Of a stretch of 9,431 nucleotides of DNA, positions 1 to 5,172 are shown in pieces. The notes under the pieces are model-generated. The model worked only from the letters and a program-made list of their open reading frames with translations. It searched no databases and was not told the DNA's origin. Each line of letters opens with the position of its first letter. Position 1 is the stretch's first letter. The stretch is taken from the NCBI GenBank assembly GCA_018816485.1, contig JAHIVL010000036.1, positions 1-9,431 on the forward strand, written 5' to 3'. The stretch is from Patescibacteria group bacterium (GTDB lineage: Bacteria > Patescibacteriota > Microgenomatia > UBA1400 > PJMF01). Both the position numbers and the translations under genes were made by a program.

Positions 1-1
1 A

Positions 2-1306
2 AAAAATCTTCATTTGCAAATTAAACAATCTCTTGATAAAGCAACGGGAAAAAATTGTGAAATACAATACGTTGTAGGCTCAATTGTATTTTCTCCAGCA
101 ACCAACAGAATGAACAAAGCTCGCCAATCGGGATTTTCCACCGTTGGAAAAACGATTAAACCAGAACTAAAAATGAACGACTTTGAAAATCGTCAATCTC
201 CAAGAGTTGAAGATTTGTTTTCAGAAAGCATACTAACTTCTGCTTCAGAGGATAGAACCACCGCACTTGCTAGAGCCATTGGTCTTAGAAAAGATTATAC
301 TTTTGAAACATTCGCAGTATCCACCACTAATGAGATGGCTCATGCTGCCGCGACAGCAGTCTCAAACAGGCCGGGAACTGCATACAATCCCTTATTCCTC
401 TATGGAGGTGTTGGTGTTGGAAAAACTCATTTAATGCACGCTATTGGCAATAATATTATCAAAAACGATCCTAATAAAAAAATTATTTATTGTACTGGAG
501 AAGAATTTACAAATGAGATCGTGCAATCTATTCAAAAAAAGAACACTAATCTTTTTAAATCAAAATTTAGAAACGCCGATGTTCTTTTAATTGACGATGT
601 TCAATTTATTGCCGGCAAAAACGCCGTTCAAGAAGAATTTTTTCATACCTTTAACGCTCTGAGCAAACAACAAGGTCAGATTGTTCTTACTTCTGATAAA
701 CCGCCTCATGAAATGAATTTACTCGAAGATCGATTGAGATCGAGGTTTGAAGCTGGACTAATGATAGATATTCAAATTCCTTCGTTTGAGCTTAGAACAG
801 CGATTCTTTTGGTCAAATCAAAAGCAGCGGGACTTTCAATCCCAATTGATATTGCAAAAACTATTGCTTCTAGAGTTGAGAGTGCAAGAAAAATAGAAGG
901 TGTTATCACTAGCATTAGGTCAGAGATTGAATTAAAAGGAAAATTTATTAGCGAGGAATTAATTAATTCTCTACTCGATACAGAAGTTGTCGAAAAGAGA
1001 CCTAGAATAAGTGCTTCTCCATCAGAAATTATCAAAACTGTTGCTAATCACTATAGATTAAAACAGACCGCTTTAAAAGGAAAAAGAAGAGTTAAATCCT
1101 TGGTGGTTGCTCGTCATATAGCAATGTATTTACTAAAAAATGAACTTAATTTACCGCTTGCAGAAATTGGTCGCTGGTTCTCTGGCAGAGATCATACGAG
1201 CGTTCTTCACGCTGTAAGAAAAGTTGAAAGAGACTTGAAAACAAATGATTCAACTATGCGCGATATATCTGCACTGAGAACAACACTTTCGTTGACTTCT
1301 CATTAA
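2..1306 (+). CDS. dnaA: Chromosomal replication initiator DnaA, 5'-truncated by the window edge
   Basis: DnaA is the AAA+ ATPase that binds DnaA boxes and melts the origin. The frame is open to the left edge with no stop. The first visible residues (IKQSLDKATGK, then EIQYVVG) look like the end of domain I, so the true start lies upstream and the TTG at 14 is not it. Counting from that TTG codon as residue 1: a linker (domain II) at about 25-88; Walker A GGVGVGKTH at 131-139; Walker B LLIDDVQF at 191-198; sensor I LTSD at 225-228; the arginine-finger motif LRSRFEAGL at 241-249; and a sensor II-like ARKIEG at 291-296, which is more divergent than the usual form. Domain IV ends with the DNA-binding signature GRDHTSVLHA at 391-400. 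The gene ends in TAA directly before the putative origin that it would serve. Confidence 0.98.
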   Translation, partial: KNLHLQIKQSLDKATGKNCEIQYVVGSIVFSPATNRMNKARQSGFSTVGKTIKPELKMNDFENRQSPRVEDLFSESILTSASEDRTTALARAIGLRKDYTFETFAVSTTNEMAHAAATAVSNRPGTAYNPLFLYGGVGVGKTHLMHAIGNNIIKNDPNKKIIYCTGEEFTNEIVQSIQKKNTNLFKSKFRNADVLLIDDVQFIAGKNAVQEEFFHTFNALSKQQGQIVLTSDKPPHEMNLLEDRLRSRFEAGLMIDIQIPSFELRTAILLVKSKAAGLSIPIDIAKTIASRVESARKIEGVITSIRSEIELKGKFISEELINSLLDTEVVEKRPRISASPSEIIKTVANHYRLKQTALKGKRRVKSLVVARHIAMYLLKNELNLPLAEIGRWFSGRDHTSVLHAVRKVERDLKTNDSTMRDISALRTTLSLTSH

Positions 1307-1441
1307 GTTAATAACAATTGTGGGTACTTTTGTGTATAAAGCGTGGATATGTATGTGAACGAATGTGAATAAAAAACAGATATTGTTAATAACTAGAAAA
1401 AGTTAATAACTAATTTACATAAATTCACATTGATTATTAAC
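1307..1441. repeat. GTTAATAAC repeats in the origin
   Basis: Three exact copies of GTTAATAAC occur at 1307-1315, 1385-1393 and 1402-1410. A near copy in the opposite orientation (ATTATTAAC) lies at 1433-1441. The last two exact copies are 17 bp apart start to start. The motif is not a DnaA box; it is nearly palindromic, so a dimeric protein could bind it. Its function is unknown, and AT-rich composition makes some chance recurrence possible. Confidence 0.55.
1319..1372 (-). promoter_or_regulatory. Cluster of five DnaA-box-like sites with about 11-bp spacing
   Basis: The plus strand carries five TGTGGATAA-like 9-mers in the same orientation. They are TGTGGGTAC (1319-1327), TGTGTATAA (1331-1339, one mismatch), CGTGGATAT (1342-1350), TGTGAACGA (1354-1362) and TGTGAATAA (1364-1372). 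The last of these equals the relaxed consensus TTATNCACA on the minus strand. Start-to-start distances are 12, 11, 12 and 10 bp, close to one helical turn, so DnaA molecules would sit on one face of the DNA. The second and fifth sites are convincing; the others have two or more mismatches and rest mainly on their spacing. Confidence 0.72.
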
Positions 1442-1512
1442 ATTGCTAATACTGATGATTGCACATAGAATTCACAGTACATAACTAGGTCTATTAATGT
1501 GTTTTTTCCACA
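1421..1512 (+). promoter_or_regulatory. DnaA-box-like sites in the opposite orientation, including the box next to the trio element
   Basis: TTTTCCACA at 1504-1512 differs from the consensus TTATCCACA by one base and lies directly before the trio element. AAATTCACA (1421-1429) and GAATTCACA (1468-1476) are weaker, with two mismatches from TTATNCACA. All read on the plus strand, opposite to the 1319-1372 cluster, so the two groups face each other across the GTTAATAAC repeats. Confidence 0.6.
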
Positions 1513-1525
1513 TTTTTGGTCTGTC

Positions 1526-1543
1526 CTACTACTAAAACTACTA
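1526..1543 (-). promoter_or_regulatory. DnaA-trio element of the basal unwinding system
   Basis: The plus strand reads CTA CTA CTA AAA CTA CTA in one unbroken triplet register, so the minus strand carries the 3'-GAT-5' trios that DnaA filaments grip on single-stranded DNA. As in B. subtilis, the order is a TTATCCACA-type box (1504-1512), a short spacer containing G/C (1513-1525), trios, then an AT-only region. The spacer here (13 bp) is longer than the few bases I recall for B. subtilis. Function is inferred from this shared architecture. Confidence 0.8.
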
Positions 1544-1581
1544 AATATTAATATAATAAATACTTAATAATAAAACAAAAA
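1544..1581. other. AT-rich DNA-unwinding region and probable dnaN promoter segment
   Basis: This stretch before the dnaN start has only two C residues and no G, as expected of the region first melted by DnaA. It directly abuts the trios. A perfect -10-like TATAAT lies at 1552-1557 and would start a transcript about 18 nt before the dnaN ATG. No acceptable -35 box is placed correctly, so the promoter is tentative. There is no Shine-Dalgarno sequence before dnaN. Confidence 0.6.
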
Positions 1582-2694
1582 ATGAAATTAAAGGTCTTAC
1601 AAGAAAACTTAAACAAATCTCTTAGCAATCTTCAAAAGGCTATTCCCAGCAGACCTCAACTTCCAATTTTGTCTTCGATACTTATTGAAGCTAATAAAGA
1701 TGGTTGCACAATATCGGCAACAGATTTATATTTTGGTGTTAAATCGAATGTCCAAACAGATATAGAAACAGAAGGAGTGGCCGTAGTTCCCGGAAAACAA
1801 TTTAAAGAAATAATTTCCTCTCTAAATCCAGGAGTTTTAACTCTTGAATTTTCGGCAGGTAGCCTCAAAATTCTCTCTGATAAAACGAAGACTTCTCTAC
1901 CTTGTCAATCTAGTGATGAGTATCCCCCGTTTCCTCAAGTAGAAGGAGAAGAATATGGAATATCAGCAGACCACTTAGAAAAAATAGAAAAGTATATTTC
2001 TTTTAGTGCTTCCACAGATCAGGCAAGACCCGTTCTAACAGCTGTTTTGTTTAAATTCTCTGAAAGAGGTTTCGAGGTGATAAGCACTGATGGTTTTAGG
2101 CTTTCAGTCTTACTTTTGAATGGTTCAAAGAAATATAAAAAAGAAAGATCATTTCTAATTCCAGCTAAGTCACTCTCTGAAGTTTACAGAATAATGTCAA
2201 AACTAGAATCAACAGAAGTTAAGTTTAAAATATCTCAGGAGCTTAAACAAATATTCTTTTCAATAAACGGAGTTTTAGTATTTGTCAGACTAATTGACGG
2301 CAATTATCCTCCTTACGAAAAGATAATTCCTTCTGAGTTTAGTACTGAAGTAGTCTTTGATTCGGAAGAATTAATGGACAATCTTAAGAGAGCAATGATT
2401 TTTGCTAGAGAATCATCAAATATCGTGAAATTAATTATTGGGGAAAAGAATGTAGAAATTAGATCTTCATCTCCTAGCTTTGGAAATTATAAAGGAACGC
2501 TAAATAATATTCAGGTTAAAGGTCTTCCCGGAGAGATTGCATTTAATATCAAATATTTATTAGATTATTTATCAGCTACAAAAGCCTCAGAACATTGGTT
2601 TGGAATGAACGAAAGTTTAAAACCAGCGTTGTTCAAACCAGAGGCGAAGAATTCTTATAGTTATATAATTATGCCTTTTAAGGTGAATAATTAA
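1582..2694 (+). CDS. dnaN: DNA polymerase III sliding clamp (beta subunit)
   Basis: DnaN forms the dimeric ring that tethers the replicative polymerase to DNA and docks other repair and replication proteins. Its 370 residues match the usual family length. Visible family motifs are LPILSSILIEA (28-38), TDGFRLS (169-175, part of the peptide-binding pocket), RLIDGNYPPYEKIIP (236-250), FNIKYLLDYL (321-330), SLKPALFKP (345-353) and the C-terminal YIIMPFKV (361-368). All three clamp repeats are therefore present. The ATG at 1582 gives the normal N-terminus (MKLKVLQENL). No Shine-Dalgarno sequence is visible upstream. The gene follows the origin and is read in the same direction as dnaA. Confidence 0.98.
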   Translation: MKLKVLQENLNKSLSNLQKAIPSRPQLPILSSILIEANKDGCTISATDLYFGVKSNVQTDIETEGVAVVPGKQFKEIISSLNPGVLTLEFSAGSLKILSDKTKTSLPCQSSDEYPPFPQVEGEEYGISADHLEKIEKYISFSASTDQARPVLTAVLFKFSERGFEVISTDGFRLSVLLLNGSKKYKKERSFLIPAKSLSEVYRIMSKLESTEVKFKISQELKQIFFSINGVLVFVRLIDGNYPPYEKIIPSEFSTEVVFDSEELMDNLKRAMIFARESSNIVKLIIGEKNVEIRSSSPSFGNYKGTLNNIQVKGLPGEIAFNIKYLLDYLSATKASEHWFGMNESLKPALFKPEAKNSYSYIIMPFKVNN

Positions 2695-2701
2695 ATTTTT
2701 C

Positions 2702-2710
2702 TGATATAAT
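2702..2710 (+). promoter_or_regulatory. Extended -10 promoter for rpmH
   Basis: TGATATAAT is a perfect extended -10 element (TGn followed by TATAAT at 2705-2710). Extended -10 promoters can work without a good -35, and none is seen at the right distance. The predicted transcription start falls at about 2716-2718, only 2-4 nt before the rpmH ATG, so the mRNA would be almost leaderless. This promoter probably drives the rpmH-rnpA-yidD-yidC-jag run. Confidence 0.7.
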
Positions 2711-2719
2711 ATCAACCTT

Positions 2720-2866
2720 ATGCAAAGAACGTGGAACCCAAAAAAATATAAAAGAATGAAGAAACATGGCTTTCTAAAGAGACTTCAAAGTCCTGGTGGA
2801 CTAAACATGCTCAAGAGGCGCAGAGCTAAAGGTAGAAAAACCCTGGCCGTTCAAAAAAAGAAATAA
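2720..2866 (+). CDS. rpmH: 50S ribosomal protein L34
   Basis: L34 is a tiny, very basic protein of the large ribosomal subunit. The 48-residue product starts MQRTWNPKKYKRMKKHGF and contains LKRRRAKGRKTL (31-42). It matches the family pattern KRTYQPS...KR.R.HGFR.RM.T..GR..L..RR.KGR..L along its whole length. About 20 of its residues are Lys or Arg. No Shine-Dalgarno sequence precedes the ATG; the extended -10 promoter lies just 9 nt upstream. The stop is 9 bp before rnpA, the usual partner of rpmH. In many bacteria this pair sits upstream of dnaA; here it follows dnaN on the same strand. Confidence 0.97.
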   Translation: MQRTWNPKKYKRMKKHGFLKRLQSPGGLNMLKRRRAKGRKTLAVQKKK

Positions 2867-2875
2867 GGTTTTAAC

Positions 2876-3211
2876 ATGCTGTCTAAGCAGTTTAAATTTG
2901 ATTTAAGAAATGATGTAAACTTTTTTTTAAATTGCAAGAAAAAACACCTGCAGGAATTTAGTGTTTTTTATAAAAAGAATATTAGCGAAGGTTTAAAGAT
3001 TGCCATTATTGTTCCTAAAAGGAAAGTTAAATTAGCAACTGATAGGAATAGAACAAAAAGAATATTTTATTCTGTAATAGAAAAACTTTCAAACAATATT
3101 AAAAACAAGAATTTAAATGTCGTTATTGTTGTTAACAAAGGAAACATTAGAAATAAGGATCTAAACTTAGTAAAAATAATTGAAGGTAGCTTAGTTGAAA
3201 TTACAGTATAA
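2876..3211 (+). CDS. rnpA: Ribonuclease P protein component
   Basis: RnpA is the protein subunit that helps the RNase P RNA bind and cleave the 5' leader of tRNA precursors. The 111-residue product has the expected size and contains the family signature as DRNRTKRIF (56-64; the RNR motif is at 57-59) after the beta strand IAIIVPKRKV (42-51). A later strand, NVVIVVNKG (81-89), also fits the fold. A TAAGG Shine-Dalgarno sequence lies 7 nt before the ATG and overlaps the rpmH stop codon, so translation of the two genes is probably coupled. An unbroken T8 run at 2921-2928 encodes part of the N-terminal region. The RNase P RNA gene is not in this window. Confidence 0.95.
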   Translation: MLSKQFKFDLRNDVNFFLNCKKKHLQEFSVFYKKNISEGLKIAIIVPKRKVKLATDRNRTKRIFYSVIEKLSNNIKNKNLNVVIVVNKGNIRNKDLNLVKIIEGSLVEITV

Positions 3212-3398
3212 AATACTTTTAGCAATATACCAATTTTTTCGCACATTAAGGTATAATTTCTTAAGAAGTGCGTTTGGAATAGTTGTTCATTGTAAACATT
3301 CTCCAACTTGTGGAACATACGCTTTTAAACAAATAAATGAAAAAGGTCTTTTGACAGGCGGCATAAAAGGATTAAAAAGAGTTTTATCCTGTTGGTAA
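3195..3398 (+). CDS. yidD: Membrane protein insertion efficiency factor YidD
   Basis: YidD is a small membrane-associated protein that assists YidC-dependent insertion of membrane proteins. The 67-residue product has the family core HCKHSPTCGTYAF (32-44; invariant-type Cys at 33 and 39) followed by a glycine-rich GLLTGGIKGLKRVLSC (51-66). The start is a TTG at 3195, inside the last 17 bp of rnpA. It is supported by a GAAGG Shine-Dalgarno sequence at 3182-3186, 8 nt upstream, and by the normal MKL...KILLAIYQFFR N-terminus it yields. The protein ends right after the CW of the family's RC.P-type motif, so it lacks the usual short C-terminal tail. It lies between rnpA and yidC, its standard position. 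Confidence 0.95.
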   Translation: MKLQYKILLAIYQFFRTLRYNFLRSAFGIVVHCKHSPTCGTYAFKQINEKGLLTGGIKGLKRVLSCW

Positions 3399-3425
3399 AA
3401 ATAATAATTTATTAGATAAGGACAT

Positions 3426-4184
3426 ATGAGTTTTTTTCCAGATATATTCAATAATTTTTTAATATTTCTCGTAGGAGTAACCGGAAGTTTAGGCTACTCA
3501 ATTATTATTTTTACTTTTTTGATCAGAAGCGCACTTTTGCCACTCACTCTCCCCTCTCTTAGATCTAGCGAAAAAATGAAGAAGCTTCAGCCAAAGATTA
3601 AAGATCTTCAGAAAAAACACGGCAAAGACAAGCAAGGCTTGCAAAAAGCCCAAATGGAACTTTATAAAAAATATAATGTTAATCCATTAGCCGGTTGCAT
3701 TCCTCAACTAGCTCAACTAGGAATATTAATTGTTTTGTATAAAGTTTTGATTAATTTTTTAAACTCTCCCATTATTAATGGAAAAACTATTAACTCAGCT
3801 TTCTTTTGGTTAGACTTGAGCGTTCCAGATTCAAAATACATTTTACCAATATTAGCAGCTCTAACACAGCTTGTTTTGTCATTGATGATTTCTCCAGGAG
3901 CTGAAACAAGAGATGTTGTGCCAAATAAAAGCAAAAGTAAAAAAGTCCAAAAAGAAAACAAAAAGGAAGAAAATACCGCTGACATGGCACAATCTATGCA
4001 ACAACAAATGATGTTTCTTATGCCAGTAATGACTGGATTTATAGCGCTTAAATTTCCTTCAGGGTTAGCATTGTATTGGGTAGCAACGACAGTATTTAGC
4101 ATTGGTCAACAGCTTTATATATCTGGGCCAGGAGGATTGGTAATTTATTATAAAAGAGCACAAGACTTTATTTCTAGAAAGTAA
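3426..4184 (+). CDS. yidC: Membrane protein insertase YidC (Oxa1 family)
   Basis: YidC inserts and folds membrane proteins, alone or with SecYEG. The 252-residue product is the short form: it has the Oxa1 core and no large periplasmic domain, lipobox or cleavable signal. Hydrophobic segments lie at about 9-33, 90-112, 138-156, 196-212 and 214-232. The hydrophilic-groove arginine is present as R34 in FLIRSALLPL. The charged cytoplasmic hairpin (48-82) and the LYKKYNVNPLAGC motif (79-91) are typical. The loop between segments 3 and 4 (about 160-188) is unusually lysine-rich (KSKSKKVQKENKK), while the C-terminal tail is short. A TAAGGA Shine-Dalgarno sequence lies 3 nt before the ATG. It follows yidD by 27 bp and precedes the jag-like gene by 3 bp, so the three are probably co-transcribed. 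Confidence 0.97.
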   Translation: MSFFPDIFNNFLIFLVGVTGSLGYSIIIFTFLIRSALLPLTLPSLRSSEKMKKLQPKIKDLQKKHGKDKQGLQKAQMELYKKYNVNPLAGCIPQLAQLGILIVLYKVLINFLNSPIINGKTINSAFFWLDLSVPDSKYILPILAALTQLVLSLMISPGAETRDVVPNKSKSKKVQKENKKEENTADMAQSMQQQMMFLMPVMTGFIALKFPSGLALYWVATTVFSIGQQLYISGPGGLVIYYKRAQDFISRK

Positions 4185-4187
4185 AAT

Positions 4188-4649
4188 ATGGAATTAATCA
4201 CATTCTTATCACAACTTTGTGAACACTGCGGATTGTCCGAAGATCAAGTAAAGATCAAAATCATAGAAAATGACGAAAAAGCTGAAGTTAAGCTTGATAT
4301 CCCCGAAGAAGACTCTGGCATTTTTATTGGTTATCATGGAGATTCCATAGATTCAATCCAAAGAGTTCTCAGAGTAATCTTTCAAGCTGAATTTGAAGGA
4401 AAAAGAGTTGTTCTTAATATTAACGGGTATAGAGAAAAAAGAGAAGAAAGACTAAAGGATCTTACTAGTTTGGCCGCAAACAGCGTGCTCGAAACCAAAA
4501 AAGAATATGCTTTTAATTCATTTTTACCAGCTCACGAGAGATATATAATCCACTCTACTCTTGCAGAAGATAAAGATTTTTCAGCATTGGAAAGCGTATC
4601 CGAAGGTGTTGGTAGAAATAGAAAACTAGTTATACGCTTGAGAAAATAA
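4188..4649 (+). CDS. jag: Jag/KhpB-like KH-R3H RNA-binding protein
   Basis: Jag (KhpB, EloR in firmicutes) is a cytoplasmic RNA-binding protein that is usually encoded directly after yidC and has been tied to cell elongation. The 153-residue product has a KH domain with the loop GIFIGYHGDSIDSIQ (44-58; GYHG in the GxxG position) and a C-terminal R3H domain whose R-x3-H motif is R118-H122 in ERYIIH, ending in GRNRKLVIRLRK. The separate N-terminal Jag domain of the longer homologues is missing, so this is a compact form. The ATG is 3 bp after the yidC stop, and only a weak AGAAAG lies upstream, which suggests translational coupling. I infer RNA binding from the two domains; no target is visible. 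Confidence 0.93.
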   Translation: MELITFLSQLCEHCGLSEDQVKIKIIENDEKAEVKLDIPEEDSGIFIGYHGDSIDSIQRVLRVIFQAEFEGKRVVLNINGYREKREERLKDLTSLAANSVLETKKEYAFNSFLPAHERYIIHSTLAEDKDFSALESVSEGVGRNRKLVIRLRK

Positions 4650-4663
4650 TTAATATATTAAAT

Positions 4664-5110
4664 ATGGGAATTTTAAGAATTTTTACTGACGGAGGCTCAA
4701 GGGGAAATCCTGGCAATGCCGGAATAGGGATTGTTGTTTTTAAAGTTTTTCCAGAAACTTCTTTTGACGAAACCAAACGAGCTGAGGTTATTTATGAACA
4801 CTCTGGTTTTATCGGAACAGCGACCAATAATGAGGCAGAATACAAAGCTCTCATAAAAGCTCTGGAGTGGCTGGCCGAGAACTTTTCAGATACCGAAGCA
4901 GTTGAAGTCTATTTAGATTCTAAATTAGTAGTTGAACAAATAAATAAAAACTGGAAAATTAAAGATTCTAGGATGATGGGGTTTGCTAACAACGCCTGGA
5001 AAATTTTAGAAGGCATCGGCACGAACGTAAAGTTTTTTCACATAAGAAGAGAAAAAAACTCAGAAGCTGACGCCTTGGTGAATCAAGCATTAGACGCTCA
5101 TCAATCATAA
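4664..5110 (+). CDS. RNase HI-like ribonuclease
   Basis: RNase H enzymes cut the RNA strand of RNA-DNA hybrids, for example at R-loops and primers, using metal ions held by acidic residues. All four carboxylates can be placed in the 148-residue product: D9 in FTDGGSRGNPG, E59 in TNNEAEYKAL, D85 in YLDSKLVVEQ and D136 in NSEADALVNQ. A histidine at 126 (FFHIRREKNSEAD) lies shortly before the last aspartate. The motif set is that of the short bacterial/archaeal RNase HI-like group ending in NxEADaLvN; there is no hybrid-binding domain. The gene is 14 bp downstream of jag, separated by the palindrome TTAATATATTAA, with no clear Shine-Dalgarno sequence. It may belong to the same operon. The symbol rnhA would be reasonable but is not certain. 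Confidence 0.92.
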   Translation: MGILRIFTDGGSRGNPGNAGIGIVVFKVFPETSFDETKRAEVIYEHSGFIGTATNNEAEYKALIKALEWLAENFSDTEAVEVYLDSKLVVEQINKNWKIKDSRMMGFANNAWKILEGIGTNVKFFHIRREKNSEADALVNQALDAHQS

Positions 5111-5172
5111 AAAATTCATTGTTTTTGAAACTCCTCTTTAATAAGACTCCTTAATTTTCTACAATTGAGTGA
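5111..5172 (+). promoter_or_regulatory. Short gap with a possible -10 box for the DUF4012 gene
   Basis: This 62-bp gap holds a -10-like TACAAT at 5160-5165, 7 nt before the ATG at 5173. The transcript would begin at or next to the start codon. No good -35 box lies 16-18 bp upstream, and there is no hairpin terminator for the preceding genes, so readthrough from the upstream operon is also possible. Confidence 0.4.

Larger units (their letters stand above)
1307..1581. other. oriC: Putative chromosomal replication origin (oriC) between dnaA and dnaN
   Basis: This 275-bp non-coding, very AT-rich gap between dnaA and dnaN holds origin-type elements in order. They are: five DnaA-box-like sites reading TGTG... 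on the plus strand (1319-1372); repeats of GTTAATAAC (1307-1410); sites of the opposite orientation reading ...CACA (1421-1512); a GC-containing spacer; CTA triplets (1526-1543); and an A/T-dominated stretch up to the dnaN start. The dnaA-dnaN gap is the established location of origins in many bacteria, including Bacillus subtilis. The role is inferred from position and motif order; a genome-wide GC-skew inflection here would confirm it. No ORF of note lies in this gap. Confidence 0.88.

Noticed and set aside
2921..2928. T8 run in rnpA as a programmed slippage site
   Set aside because: The RnpA frame is intact and of normal length, and AT-rich DNA makes such runs common; no alternative product is evident.
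3713..4102. 129-codon open frame on the minus strand opposite yidC
   Set aside because: It lies wholly antisense to the conserved yidC frame, has no ribosome-binding site or family resemblance, and its composition is what the opposite strand of a membrane-protein gene gives.
4650..4661. TTAATATATTAA palindrome between jag and the RNase H gene as an operator or terminator
   Set aside because: It is made only of A and T, is short, and lacks a T-run; chance occurrence in AT-rich DNA is likely.
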